A DNA stretch of 25,484 nt from an uncultured Lachnospiraceae bacterium (GCA_902766655.1 CACXEL010000323.1:1-25484), one strand, 5' to 3'. Shown: positions 7,029-15,882, numbered from the stretch's first letter. Notes: generated by a model from the sequence alone, not told the origin. Numbers and translations: made by a program.

Positions 7029-8336
7029 ATGAATTCCGCCATCAGCATTTTCCTGCCAATCGCCATAGCCCTCTTCGCCGGCCTCATGCTGACCCGTCTC
7101 TTCAAGGTGATGGGCCTCAAGCTGCCCGACGTCACCTGCTACCTCATCGCCGGCCTCATCATCGGCCCCTACGGCATCGGCCGTCTCGGCGTCCCGGGCA
7201 TCGGCTTCACCTCCCTGGCCGAAGTGGAGGAAGTCGGCCTCATCAGTGAGGCTGCCCTGGGCTTCATCGCCTTCTCCATCGGCAGCGAATTCCGCATGAG
7301 TGAGCTAAAGCACACCGGCAGGGCAACCGTCGTCATCGGCATCCTGCAGGCCGCCACGGCCACCCTCCTGGTGGATATCGCGCTGATCGGTCTTCATTTT
7401 ATTCTGGGAGATGAAATCCTTCCCCTGTCCGTAGCCATCACCATGGGCGCCATCGCCGCCGCCACCGCGCCGGCCGCCACCCTCATGGTCGTCCGCCAGT
7501 ACAAGGCCTCCGGACCTCTGACCAGCCTCCTTCTGCCCATCGTCGCCCTCGACGATGCCGTCGGTCTGGTCATCTTCTCCGTGTCCTTCGGAATCGCGCT
7601 GGCCGTCCAGGGAGGTGAGATCAACGTCTTCTCCGTGGGCATCGATCCCATGATCGAGATCGTCGCCTCCATCCTGCTCGGCGGACTCCTGGGCTACATC
7701 CTGGCCCAGCTGGAAAAGCTCTTCCACTCCAACAGGAACCGCCTTTCCCTGACCATCTCCTTCGTCTTCCTGACCATCGCCATCTCCCACCTGGAGATCC
7801 CGGTGGGACCGGTCACCATCTCCTTCTCCTCCCTTCTCATCTGCATGATGCTCGGCACCGTCTTCTGCAACGTGGCTGAGTTCTCAAAGGATATCATGGA
7901 CCGCGCGGACAAGTGGACGGTACCGCTCAACTGCTGCTTCTTTGTGCTCAGCGGTGCGGAGCTGGAGCTGGGGGTCTTCTCCCATCCTGAATACGTCCTG
8001 ATCGGTGTCGTCTACATCATCGTCCGCTCCCTGGGCAAGTACTTCGGCGCCAGGGAATCCTCCAGGGCCGTGGGCTGTGACCACAAGGTCGTCCAGTATC
8101 TGGGCGTGACCCTCCTGCCCCAGGCCGGTGTCGCCCTGGGCATGTGCGCTCAGGCAGGCGCGCTGGGTGAGGTCGATGGCGGCATCGTCCGCAACATCAC
8201 CCTCTTCGGTGTTCTCATTTACGAACTCTTAGGTCCGACGATGACCAAGATCGCCCTGACAAAGGCTGACGAAATCACACCTGCACCTGTGGAAGGCAGA
8301 AAGAGATTCGCTCCCCAGCAGCAGGGAACACACTGA
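7029..8336 (+). CDS. Kef-type cation/proton antiporter (CPA2), membrane domain only
   Basis: This 435-residue polytopic protein should exchange monovalent cations (Na+ or K+) for protons across the membrane. It has about 12 hydrophobic segments and family hallmarks: the early 'YLIAGLIIGPYGIG', the 'ATAPAATLMVVRQYKASGPL' region, and the acidic pair in 'VALDDAVGL' where CPA antiporters bind ions. It ends soon after the last helix and has no TrkA-N/RCK nucleotide-binding domain, unlike KefB and KefC, so it is not gated by NAD or glutathione in the classic way. The ATG at 7029 has AAGGAG eight bases upstream; a longer reading frame from 6939 would start within the promoter. It is a single-gene unit closed by the terminator at 8347-8385. 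Confidence 0.88.
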   Translation: MNSAISIFLPIAIALFAGLMLTRLFKVMGLKLPDVTCYLIAGLIIGPYGIGRLGVPGIGFTSLAEVEEVGLISEAALGFIAFSIGSEFRMSELKHTGRATVVIGILQAATATLLVDIALIGLHFILGDEILPLSVAITMGAIAAATAPAATLMVVRQYKASGPLTSLLLPIVALDDAVGLVIFSVSFGIALAVQGGEINVFSVGIDPMIEIVASILLGGLLGYILAQLEKLFHSNRNRLSLTISFVFLTIAISHLEIPVGPVTISFSSLLICMMLGTVFCNVAEFSKDIMDRADKWTVPLNCCFFVLSGAELELGVFSHPEYVLIGVVYIIVRSLGKYFGARESSRAVGCDHKVVQYLGVTLLPQAGVALGMCAQAGALGEVDGGIVRNITLFGVLIYELLGPTMTKIALTKADEITPAPVEGRKRFAPQQQGTH

Positions 8337-8346
8337 TCGAGACAGG

Positions 8347-8385
8347 GGTCCGGCCTGCGCCCCTTCGGCGCGGCCGGGCCTTTTT
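8347..8385 (+). terminator. Intrinsic terminator of the antiporter gene
   Basis: A GC-rich stem (GGTCCGGCC-t-GCGC paired with GCGC-GGCCGGGCC, one G-U pair) with a CCCTTCG-type loop is followed by five Ts at 8381-8385. It starts 10 bases after the antiporter stop. Confidence 0.9.
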
Positions 8386-8461
8386 GGGTGAAATATGGCC
8401 CTCCTGAGACGGCAGCTGACAAACAGGATTGCCCCTGCCGCTCAGCTTATCTCCAAATCAT

Positions 8462-8500
8462 TCCCGCCTACGTTATTGATAACCGCAGGCGGGATTTTTT
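8462..8500 (+). terminator. Second terminator-like hairpin, no gene attached
   Basis: TCCCGCCT (8462-8469) pairs perfectly with AGGCGGGA (8487-8494) and is followed by six Ts (8495-8500). It looks like an intrinsic terminator on the plus strand, but the antiporter already has one 77 bases upstream. It may back up that terminator or end a small RNA from 8386-8461. The remaining gap to 8699 shows no gene that I can support. Confidence 0.55.
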
Positions 8501-8699
8501 GTTGCACGCATTCAATAATTCTTTGGGAAAGTTGATGGCGAAACCAGTTTCAGGTCCGCACTTCCCGCCAGTCGTTCCACAGGACTGACGTTTTCCTGCC
8601 ATGAACCTGATTATCAAGATTCAAAAGAACTGTTTTCAGCACCGAAAAGGGAGAATTCTCCGCTTCCCGGCCCCGTCAGCCTGATCGGCCGGTCACCGG

Positions 8700-10202
8700 T
8701 CAATAATCGCTGTCGTCCGCCCAGGCCAGGGCACAGCGCACAGCCCGCTTCCAGCCGCGGATGAGGGCGGTCCTCTTCTCCTCCTCCATCTCCGGGGAGA
8801 AGCTTCTGCCCAGCTGCCAGCTGCCGCGAATCTCCTCCTTGTCCTTCCAGAAGCCCACGGCCAGGCCTGCCAGATAGGCAGCGCCGAGGGCCGTCGTCTC
8901 GATACACTGGGGCCGATGGGCTTCGGCGTTCACCAGGTCCGCCTGGAACTGCATGAGGAAGTTATTGGCGCTGGCACCGCCGTCGACCTTGAGGCCCGTC
9001 AGCTTTCTGCCAAGATCGTCCTCCATGGCCCAGATGAGGTCGGCCGTCTGGAAGGCGATGGACTCCAGGGCAGCCCTCACGAAATGCTCCTTCTTGCAGC
9101 CCCTGGTGATGCCCACCATGACGCCTTTGGCGTAGGGGTTCCAGTAGGGAGCGCCCATGCCGGTGAAAGCCGGAACCAGGTAGACGCCATCGGTGTCGGC
9201 TACGCTCACCGCGTACTTCTCCGACAGGGCGGCACTGGTGAATTCCCGCATCTCATCCCTGAGCCACTGGATGACGGCGCCTCCGATGAAGACGGAGCCC
9301 TCGAGGGCATATTCCACATGACCGGGCAGGGAAGCGGCGATGGTGGTGACCAGGCCGTGACGGGAGAGGATGGCTTCATTTCCCGTGTTCATGAGGAGGA
9401 AGCAGCCTGTTCCGTAAGTGTTCTTGACGTCGCCCGGGGCAAAGCAGCACTGGCCGAAAAGGGCAGCCTGCTGGTCGCCCGCCGCACCGGAGATGGGAAT
9501 TTCTCCGCCGAGGATGGCTTCGTCCGTGTGGCCGTAGACCGTACTGGACGGCTGCACGTCGGGCAGGAGGCTTTTCGGAATATTGAAGAGCTTCAGAAGG
9601 TCCTCATCCCAGGTGAGGGTATGGATGTTGAAGAGCATGGTCCGGGCCGCGTTGGTGTAGTCCGTCACATGGACCTTGTGCCTGGTCAGGTTATAGATAA
9701 GCCAGGTGTCCACGGTGCCGAAATAGAGCTCGCCCCTCTCCGCCCGCTCCCGGACGCCGGGCACGTTCTCCAGGATCCAGGCAATCTTGCTGGCGGAGAA
9801 ATAAGGATCGGGCACAAGACCGGTCTTCTCCCGGATCATATCGGTATAGCCGTCCGATACGATCTTCTCAATCATATCCGCGGTGCGGCGGCACTGCCAG
9901 ACGATGGCATTGTAGACCGGCTTTCCAGTCGCCTTGTCCCAGAGAATGGTCGTCTCACGCTGGTTGGTGATGCCGATGGCGGCGATTTCCTCCGCGGAGG
10001 CGCCGATCTGGGCCATGGCCTCCATGGCAACGCCGAACTGGGAGGACCATATCTCCATCGGGTCATGCTCTACCCAGCCGGGCTTCGGGAAAATCTGCCG
10101 GAACTCCCGCTGGGCCATGCTGCAGATCTTTCCGTCATGGTCGAACAGTATGCTTCTAGAACTGGTGGTACCCTGATCCAGGGCCATGATATATCTGGCC
10201 AT
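8700..10202 (-). CDS. glpK: Glycerol kinase
   Basis: This 500-residue cytoplasmic enzyme phosphorylates glycerol to sn-glycerol 3-phosphate using ATP. It has the FGGY-kinase hallmarks: the N-terminal phosphate loop DQGTTSSR (9-16), [46 protein letters not shown], and the C-terminal '[18 protein letters not shown]'. Length matches the family. The region aligned with the HPr phosphorylation site of enterococcal GlpK (HFYGG) reads AILGG, so control by HPr phosphorylation is not expected. The ATG at 10202 has AAAGGAG upstream; an in-frame extension of 19 codons would run through the terminator hairpin and is rejected. No glpF or glpD is adjacent; glgD is the upstream neighbour, with two hairpins in between. 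Confidence 0.97.
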   Translation of the reverse strand: MARYIMALDQGTTSSRSILFDHDGKICSMAQREFRQIFPKPGWVEHDPMEIWSSQFGVAMEAMAQIGASAEEIAAIGITNQRETTILWDKATGKPVYNAIVWQCRRTADMIEKIVSDGYTDMIREKTGLVPDPYFSASKIAWILENVPGVRERAERGELYFGTVDTWLIYNLTRHKVHVTDYTNAARTMLFNIHTLTWDEDLLKLFNIPKSLLPDVQPSSTVYGHTDEAILGGEIPISGAAGDQQAALFGQCCFAPGDVKNTYGTGCFLLMNTGNEAILSRHGLVTTIAASLPGHVEYALEGSVFIGGAVIQWLRDEMREFTSAALSEKYAVSVADTDGVYLVPAFTGMGAPYWNPYAKGVMVGITRGCKKEHFVRAALESIAFQTADLIWAMEDDLGRKLTGLKVDGGASANNFLMQFQADLVNAEAHRPQCIETTALGAAYLAGLAVGFWKDKEEIRGSWQLGRSFSPEMEEEKRTALIRGWKRAVRCALAWADDSDY

Positions 10203-10220
10203 TGTAGGCTCCTTTCCGCG

Positions 10221-10252
10221 TAAAGAAATAGGGCCGCCCCCAGGGACGGCCC
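10221..10252 (-). terminator. Terminator hairpin after glgD and immediately before glpK
   Basis: On the minus strand GGGCCG-t-CCC pairs with GGG-CGGCCC (10252-10231) and is followed by the T-rich run TATTTCTTT. It lies between glgD (stop 10310) and glpK. Only about 15 bases separate it from the glpK ribosome binding site, so any glpK transcript must pass through it; it may act as a regulated attenuator. Confidence 0.7.
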
Positions 10253-10272
10253 GTTTCAATTTCAGGTCATAC

Positions 10273-10295
10273 AGCCGGACATGAGCCTTCCGGCT
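10273..10295 (-). other. Hairpin in the glgD-glpK gap
   Basis: AGCCGGA (10295-10289 on the minus strand) pairs perfectly with TCCGGCT (10279-10273) across a nine-base loop. It is not followed by a T run. It lies just upstream of the terminator hairpin and could be a protein-binding or anti-terminator element for glpK. Confidence 0.45.
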
Positions 10296-10309
10296 GAGGA
10301 AAGGGTCGC

Positions 10310-11425
10310 TCAGATGGTGTCGTCCCTTTCAACGTAACCGATCGTTCCCTCGGCGGGCTTGACCACCGTGTTGGCGGTGATGTGCGCCCACTTGTCGACG
10401 ACTTCGTTCTCGACGACAGAGTTCTCATCCACATCGACATGGGCCAGGATGACGGAATCCTTGACGTAAGCGCCCTTGGCGATATGGCAGCCGCGGCCGA
10501 TAACGGAGTTGATGACCGTGCCTTCGATCTTGCAGGCGTTGGAAATCATGGAATTCCTGACAACAGCGCCCTCGAAGTACTTGGTCGGGCAGGAGTCTGT
10601 GGTCATGGTGTAGATGGGCCACTCCGGCTTGAAGAGCTGGGTGAAGACTTCGGGATTGATCATCTCAAGGTTGGCATGGTGATAAGCGTTGAAGTCGCTG
10701 AAGCACGCGAAATAGCCTTCGTGGGCTACGCCGAGGACCTTCATGCCGTTCTGGGCCTCTCTCTCGACGATGCGGGCCAGCGTGCAGGAGGAGGAGTAAT
10801 CCTTGGCCTTCTGGATCAGGCTGAGGAAGGTCTCCTTCTTCATAACGAAGGTGTCCAGGAAGATGTTCTTGTCCGGATCGCCGCCGTTGTTGTAATGCAT
10901 ATAGGTGACCTGGCCGGACTCATCCATGGTCAGGGCTCTCTGACGGATATAGCGGGTGTCAGCATTGTTGACCGGATGATACAGCAGAGTTACCTCCGCG
11001 CCGGAAGCAATGTGCTGGTCGAGGAGGGCCTTATAGTCCTGGATATAGACGATATAGCCGGGCGCGATGATGACGTATTCCTGATGCATTCTCTTGATGA
11101 TGTTGATGTTGTCGGAATATGCCGCGATATCAGTGTTGTAGATGGAGTTGGCTGTGTTCTTCTCGGAGAAGAGCAGCTGGATCTTGCCGGTCTTGGAGTT
11201 GACGTTGTACTGACGGCCGGCCAGATGCTCGGTCAAAGAACGCGGATTCTGGTTGACATAGACCTGAATGCGCTCGATACCGGAGTTGGTCATGTTGCAG
11301 ACCGGGAAATCGACGGTGCGATATCTGCCGAGGACAGAGAAGGAAGCGGCCGGGCGATGGGCCTCGAGACCCTCAACATGGAGCCGGTTCGCTGTCGTTG
11401 TGATAATACCAAATGCACTTGCCAT
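10310..11425 (-). CDS. glgD: GlgD, non-catalytic ADP-glucose pyrophosphorylase subunit
   Basis: This 371-residue protein is the partner subunit of GlgC in Firmicutes; it boosts or tunes ADP-glucose formation for glycogen. It has a nucleotidyltransferase fold ([18 protein letters not shown] near the start) and a C-terminal left-handed beta-helix with hexapeptide repeats (about 290-355: '[18 protein letters not shown]'). The nucleotide-binding loop GGxGxRL of GlgC is replaced by [11 protein letters not shown], and the KPAVPFGG motif is lost, as expected for a subunit without catalysis. Its ATG lies two bases after the glgC stop, with GGGGG inside the end of glgC as ribosome binding site, so the two are translationally linked. 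A terminator hairpin follows at 10221-10252. Confidence 0.95.
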   Translation of the reverse strand: MASAFGIITTTANRLHVEGLEAHRPAASFSVLGRYRTVDFPVCNMTNSGIERIQVYVNQNPRSLTEHLAGRQYNVNSKTGKIQLLFSEKNTANSIYNTDIAAYSDNINIIKRMHQEYVIIAPGYIVYIQDYKALLDQHIASGAEVTLLYHPVNNADTRYIRQRALTMDESGQVTYMHYNNGGDPDKNIFLDTFVMKKETFLSLIQKAKDYSSSCTLARIVEREAQNGMKVLGVAHEGYFACFSDFNAYHHANLEMINPEVFTQLFKPEWPIYTMTTDSCPTKYFEGAVVRNSMISNACKIEGTVINSVIGRGCHIAKGAYVKDSVILAHVDVDENSVVENEVVDKWAHITANTVVKPAEGTIGYVERDDTI

Positions 11426-11427
11426 CT

Positions 11428-12567
11428 TTATTCAACCCCCTTTACATCCTTAGCGATGAGCTCGATCTTGTCACTGTCAGCGGCGCCGACGACGGCACCC
11501 TTGCCGATCACGACGTCATTGGCGATGAGAGCGCGGATGACGGTCGCGCCGCTCTCCACGACAGCGCCGGGCATCAGCACGGTATCGATGACGGTGGCGT
11601 CCTTCTTCACCTCAGAGCTGGTAAAGAGGACAGAGTGATGGACCTTGCCTTCCACACGGCAGCCCTGCGTGATGTAGGCATTTTCCACGTCTGCTTCCGG
11701 TCCGATATACTGCGGGATCTCAGAGACGTCCTCTGTGTAGATCCTCCAGTCGCCCTCGGAGAGGTCGAGACCGCTGTTGGGATCCAGAAGGTCCATATTG
11801 GCCTCCCAGAGAGAATCCACAGTTCCTACGTCCTTCCAGTAGCCTTCGAACTTGTAGGCGACCAGCTTGCTGCCGCCGCTTAAGTAGGCGGGGATCAGGT
11901 TCATGCCGAAGTCATGCTTGGAGGCAGGATCGGTGGAGTCCGCGATCAGGAGCTCCTTGAGCTTCTTCCATGTGAAGATGTAGATACCCATGGAAGCCAG
12001 GTTGCTCTTGGGATTCTTGGGCTTCTCCTCGAACTCGACGATGTTGAGTTCGGCGTCGGTATTCATGATACCAAAGCGGGGAGCTTCCTTCCACGGCACC
12101 GGACGGACGGCGATGGTGGCGTCCGCCTTGTTGGCGATGTGGTACTCAAGCATTTTGTCGTATTCCATCTTGTAGATGTGGTCACCGGAAAGGACCAGCA
12201 CATACTCAGGTGCGAAACGATCGATGAAGTCGATGTTCTGTGTGATGGCATCCGCTGTTCCGCGATAGACGTTCAGGTCAGCGTTGGCCTTTTCACGGGG
12301 CGGGAGGACATACACGCCGCTGCCTCTAACGTCCAGACCCCAGGTACCGGCATTGGCGGCATAGCTGCCGAGATCCACGGATTCATACTGTGTCAGGACA
12401 CCGACTACATCAATGCCACTGTTGGCGCAGTTGGAAAGCGGGAAATCGACGATGCGGTACTTGCCGCCGAACGGTACTGCAGGCTTGGCGATATTGGCCG
12501 TTAAATCATACAGACGGCTTCCACGACCACCTGCCAGGATCATGGCTAACATTTTGTTCTGACTCAT
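11428..12567 (-). CDS. glgC: Glucose-1-phosphate adenylyltransferase
   Basis: This 379-residue enzyme makes ADP-glucose and pyrophosphate from glucose 1-phosphate and ATP, the committed step of bacterial glycogen synthesis. Visible motifs are LAGGRGSRL near residue 9, [45 protein letters not shown], and a C-terminal hexapeptide-repeat beta-helix ending in '[18 protein letters not shown]'. The ATG at 12567 has AGAGAGG upstream; an in-frame extension of 16 codons lacks conservation. It is followed by glgD after two bases. No glgA, glgB or glgP is in the window. A promoter overlapped by a 13-bp palindrome lies at 12649-12666, which suggests repressor control. Confidence 0.97.
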   Translation of the reverse strand: MSQNKMLAMILAGGRGSRLYDLTANIAKPAVPFGGKYRIVDFPLSNCANSGIDVVGVLTQYESVDLGSYAANAGTWGLDVRGSGVYVLPPREKANADLNVYRGTADAITQNIDFIDRFAPEYVLVLSGDHIYKMEYDKMLEYHIANKADATIAVRPVPWKEAPRFGIMNTDAELNIVEFEEKPKNPKSNLASMGIYIFTWKKLKELLIADSTDPASKHDFGMNLIPAYLSGGSKLVAYKFEGYWKDVGTVDSLWEANMDLLDPNSGLDLSEGDWRIYTEDVSEIPQYIGPEADVENAYITQGCRVEGKVHHSVLFTSSEVKKDATVIDTVLMPGAVVESGATVIRALIANDVVIGKGAVVGAADSDKIELIAKDVKGVE

Positions 12568-12648
12568 GTTCAGACCTCTCTTTCCTAAAAAAGTGATTAT
12601 CCAGAGCCGCAGCATCTTTTTTGGATGGACTGCTGCAATGCTATTCCT

Positions 12649-12666
12649 ATTTTAGCACATTGTGCT
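12649..12666 (-). promoter_or_regulatory. Promoter of glgCD overlapped by a palindromic operator candidate
   Basis: On the minus strand TAAAAT (12654-12649) preceded by TGC forms an extended -10, about 80 bases before the glgC ATG. The adjoining sequence AGCACA-A-TGTGCT (12666-12654) is a perfect 6-bp inverted repeat with a one-base centre, reaching into the first base of the -10. No good -35 is visible, which fits an extended -10 promoter or one helped by an activator. Confidence 0.55.
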
Positions 12667-12715
12667 GAATATATCATCGCATTTCTTAAAAAATATGTTT
12701 ATTTCTGCCCTGCTT

Positions 12716-14689
12716 TCATGAATTGTTCTTCACACAGTACATGTATTCGACAGGACCGAGGGTATAAGACCAGGCAATGTTGTAATTTTCCGGCACGCCC
12801 GTCCCCGCCGGATCGATCAGCTTCCGGGAAATGAAGACCGCATCCGTCTTCTCCCTCGCCTCCCGGATGTATTCCCGGTTCTCATCGTTCATATCCGGGA
12901 AATCCGTCGGGAAGATCTGCGGATCCCATCCCAGCTCATAATAAATCTGAGGAAGGCCAATCCCGTAAGCGAGCGTGTCTTTGGGAACCTCCCTGGCGAC
13001 CTCCGCCAGCATGGCCGCGGACGTATCCGTGTTCCAGCCGCCCTCCATCCGTCTGCTGATGCCGCTGTTTATGTAGAGGACACTCTCGATGGAGATCCAG
13101 AAAAGCCCGAAGAAAACGATACCGAACAGGACATACCTGAACAGCCGGAAGGCTCTGACGCCTCCCTGCGTGAGGGACTTCCTGTCCATGGCCAGGCCAA
13201 GGTCAGCCGCGTTCCCCATGAGCAGGAACATCTGAATGAGGGCGATGGACATGTTGCCGTAGGCCGTCCGGTTGATAAAGTAGATCAGGGAGGACATGCC
13301 GGACAGGGCGATGCCCGCCGCCAGGATCCGCCTCGGCCTCTCCTCTGCGGGCGTTTCCATGCGTCCCCGCAGAATCGGCAGGAGCGTAAAGCCGAACATG
13401 AGGATTTCCAGGAAGAAGAAGTGTCCTACGGACGGCAGGGGCACCCGGAGATTGTTGATGTTGTAGGTCCCGGAGAGCAGGGGGTAAATGAACTCCCGCA
13501 CCGTGACGATCCTTCCCCCGACCAGCCGGTTGTAGAGAAGGACGATCCCGTATCCGCCGGCAAATCCGAGGACGATCAGGATACCCAGGACGGCCAGTGT
13601 GCCCAGGGCCCGGAGCGTGAACCAGCTCTTATCGTAGTGAAGCCGCAGGAAGGCACAGCAGGCGAAGACCACAGCGGTGAACAGCGCCGTCTCAAAGTTC
13701 CAGACAAAACCGAGTATCACGATCAGGAGCTGTACCAGGATTCGGAGGATCCGCACGCCATCCCTCGGGTGCTTCGCCTCCCAGGCCAGGTAGGCCACCC
13801 CCAGCATGGGGAAGAGCAGGCGATGAGGATTGATCTGAAAATAGACCCCCGACCGGGTGAGCAGGGTGCAGGTCCCAAAGCAGGCGAACATGGTCAGGTA
13901 GAAAACCAGGTCCCGCTCGATCAGGATATCCGCCGTGTACACCGCCGCCAGGAAGGTGATGAGCGTGAAGATCGCGATGGCCAGGGCGACTGCCCGGTAG
14001 TTATTTCCCAGGAGCCTCACCAGGGGCAGATAGAGGATTCCGTGATGGCCGTAGATGTTGATGTGGTGGTTGTCGAACGGCACCAGCCGGGCCGTGTTGA
14101 TGATGGTCGTCGTGTAGGCGTCGACGTGCAGGATGCCCGCCCCGGTGTCCGCGTACGGATTGGGGCACCACTCATAGAGCGCGCACAGGAAGGAGATGAA
14201 ACCACCGACCACCCATCTCACCGCCCTGCTCTCCCTGACTGCGCTCCTCCCCAGGACATAGAGCAGGAAAGCGGGGACAGCCATGGCGGCAAAGTAGGGA
14301 AGGGGCGGCAGGTTCTGCCGCAGGGAATAGGCGGCAAGGCCGCCGGGGTAGAGGGTGTTCTCATTTCTGTAGACGCGGTAGATGAGGAGAAGCAGGGCTG
14401 CGGCGCAGGCCAGAAAGCCGGGGACCAGCAGGGCGTTGAGGATCCTGGCTGCCTTTCCGTCACCGTCAAAGAACCGCTGAAGGCCGCGGGTCAGCAGAAA
14501 GAGTACCAGGGCACCTGCACAGACTCCGAGGATGCCTGCCACGTAGACGAAAAAGTTGTAGTTGACGGGAAAAGCCTTGTCCCCCGAATTGTAGGGCAGG
14601 CCCGTCATCACATGCCAGCCGCCGATCAGCAGGACCGTCAGCAGGATATAGATGACCATATCCAGGTTCTTGTTCGTTTTATTTTCCAT
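12716..14689 (-). CDS. Unrecognised multi-pass membrane protein, possibly GT-C-like
   Basis: This 657-residue protein has about a dozen hydrophobic segments from residue 10 to about 545, then a soluble tail of ~110 residues that begins near 'EVPKDTLAYGIGLPQIYYEL'. I do not recognise the family. Large loops with acidic and aromatic residues, such as 'HVDAYTTTIINTARLVPFDN' and 'INIYGHHGILYLPLV', plus the overall layout of many helices with an outside C-terminal domain, resemble GT-C glycosyltransferases that use lipid-linked sugars. That is an inference and no diagnostic catalytic motif was identified. The ribosome binding site TAGGAG sits just after the hairpin at 14710-14743, leaving no space for a separate promoter. 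The gene stops about 65 bases before the glgC promoter. Confidence 0.7.
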   Translation of the reverse strand: MENKTNKNLDMVIYILLTVLLIGGWHVMTGLPYNSGDKAFPVNYNFFVYVAGILGVCAGALVLFLLTRGLQRFFDGDGKAARILNALLVPGFLACAAALLLLIYRVYRNENTLYPGGLAAYSLRQNLPPLPYFAAMAVPAFLLYVLGRSAVRESRAVRWVVGGFISFLCALYEWCPNPYADTGAGILHVDAYTTTIINTARLVPFDNHHINIYGHHGILYLPLVRLLGNNYRAVALAIAIFTLITFLAAVYTADILIERDLVFYLTMFACFGTCTLLTRSGVYFQINPHRLLFPMLGVAYLAWEAKHPRDGVRILRILVQLLIVILGFVWNFETALFTAVVFACCAFLRLHYDKSWFTLRALGTLAVLGILIVLGFAGGYGIVLLYNRLVGGRIVTVREFIYPLLSGTYNINNLRVPLPSVGHFFFLEILMFGFTLLPILRGRMETPAEERPRRILAAGIALSGMSSLIYFINRTAYGNMSIALIQMFLLMGNAADLGLAMDRKSLTQGGVRAFRLFRYVLFGIVFFGLFWISIESVLYINSGISRRMEGGWNTDTSAAMLAEVAREVPKDTLAYGIGLPQIYYELGWDPQIFPTDFPDMNDENREYIREAREKTDAVFISRKLIDPAGTGVPENYNIAWSYTLGPVEYMYCVKNNS

Positions 14690-14709
14690 CGGATCTCCTA
14701 AGACAGAAC

Positions 14710-14743
14710 GCCCGCGCTCCGGCTTGCTTACGGGAGCGCGGGC
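14710..14743 (-). terminator. Strong hairpin after the Ldh2 gene
   Basis: An 11-bp perfect GC-rich stem (14710-14720 with 14733-14743) lies six bases after the stop at 14750. Read on the minus strand it is followed by GTTCTGTCTT, a poor U-tract. It is probably a partial terminator or an mRNA-stabilising hairpin for the upstream operon, because the next gene's ribosome binding site begins only about ten bases after it. Confidence 0.6.
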
Positions 14744-14749
14744 CTCCGG

Positions 14750-15871
14750 TCACTCTTCTTCAAACGGGAATGTAAACGGCAGGTGGTAGAGGTCCCTCAC
14801 ATAAATGAAGTCCTTCTGGACTCCCTTGCCCATGGGATCTCCCTTATCCTTTCTCTCGAGCCAGGCATCCCACTCCTTTTCGCCGGCCGTGTAGATCCGG
14901 TCGTGGCCAGGAGCCTTTTTGGAGGCCCGGAGGGCCCGGAGGATATCGCCGGCCGTCTTCCTGAAGTTCTCTGTGCCCAGGAAGAACTCAGGGTTAATGA
15001 CAATGAAGAAATGGCCCAGACTGATGGGCTGCTTTCCGCCACCCGGTGCCTTGCTGGTGATGTCCTTCATGAAGACATTGCCGGCCAGGGCGGCGGAGAG
15101 GATCTCGACCACAGCCGCAAAGCCGTAGCCCTTGTAGCCGGCGGTCTCCTCACCGATCCCGCCCAGTGGCGCCAAGGCCGCGGTCCCCTTGACCAGGGCT
15201 TTCAGGATCTCCTCGCTGTCCGTCATGGGCTCGCCGTTCTCGGAGATGACCGTGCCGGCAGGGGTCGGCATGCCCTCGCGGGCATAGTATTCGATCCTGC
15301 CCCTCTGGACGATGGAAGTCGCGCAGTCCAGGCAGAAGTCGAAAGGCTCGTCGGTGGGCAGACTGAAGGTCAGGGGGTTGGTCCCCATCATGTTCTCGAC
15401 GCCGAAGGTGGGCGCAATGGAGGCCCGGGCGTTGGTGCCCGTGATGCCGATCATGCCCTCCTTGGCGGCCATGCCCGTCCAGTAGCCGGCGATGCCGTAG
15501 TGGGAGGAGTTGCGGACTGCTCCCATGGAGAGGCCGTAGACTTTGGCCTTCTCGATGAGGGCGGTCATCATTTTGTGGCTGGCCACCATGCCCATGCCGT
15601 CATGGGCATCGGCCACCAGCGTGGTGGGCGTTTCCTTGATGATTTCGTAGTCGGTAACCGGGTTCAGGATCCCGGCCTCGATGCGGTCGATGTAGATGGG
15701 CTTAAAGCGGTTGGCACCGTGGCTCTCTATGCCCCTGCGGTCGGACTCCAGGAGGACGTCCGAACAGATCCGGGCATCCTCCTCCGGCAGGCCTGCAGCC
15801 TTGAAAGCCTCTGTCATGAACGAACCGATCAATTCCCAGGATACATACGGTCTGCCTTGCTTATCCAACAT
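14750..15871 (-). CDS. Ldh2-family NAD(P)-dependent malate/lactate-type dehydrogenase
   Basis: This 373-residue cytoplasmic protein belongs to the Ldh2 family, which oxidises or reduces 2-hydroxy/2-oxo acids and related compounds with NAD(P) (malate, sulfolactate, ureidoglycolate, diketogulonate). Family marks are SDRRGIESHGANR (43-55, with catalytic-type His51), VRNSSHYGIAGY (119-130, His124) and GVENMMGTNPL (157-167). The C-terminal part 'GYKGYGFAAVVEILSAAL' is also typical. The exact substrate cannot be read from sequence. It follows the adenosylhomocysteinase-like gene after 11 bp with AAAGGAGG before the ATG, so it is the last gene of a three-gene operon. That context hints at a substrate from sulfur amino acid or purine metabolism, which is an inference. 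Confidence 0.88.
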   Translation of the reverse strand: MLDKQGRPYVSWELIGSFMTEAFKAAGLPEEDARICSDVLLESDRRGIESHGANRFKPIYIDRIEAGILNPVTDYEIIKETPTTLVADAHDGMGMVASHKMMTALIEKAKVYGLSMGAVRNSSHYGIAGYWTGMAAKEGMIGITGTNARASIAPTFGVENMMGTNPLTFSLPTDEPFDFCLDCATSIVQRGRIEYYAREGMPTPAGTVISENGEPMTDSEEILKALVKGTAALAPLGGIGEETAGYKGYGFAAVVEILSAALAGNVFMKDITSKAPGGGKQPISLGHFFIVINPEFFLGTENFRKTAGDILRALRASKKAPGHDRIYTAGEKEWDAWLERKDKGDPMGKGVQKDFIYVRDLYHLPFTFPFEEE

Positions 15872-15882
15872 GTCTGCCTCCT

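Noticed and set aside
8388..8588. 66-codon frame on the plus strand starting with GTG
   Set aside because: It starts right after a terminator without a ribosome binding site and runs through a second terminator hairpin.
8615..8699. Terminator for glpK
   Set aside because: GC-rich inverted repeats (GGCC arms and a GGAGAATTCTCC palindrome followed by CTTTT) are present, but none has both a proper loop and a U-tract, so no terminator is called.
10203..10259. Longer glpK start at 10259
   Set aside because: The added 19 residues would be coded by the terminator hairpin and the ribosome binding site of the ATG at 10202, and glycerol kinases begin at the DQGTT strand.
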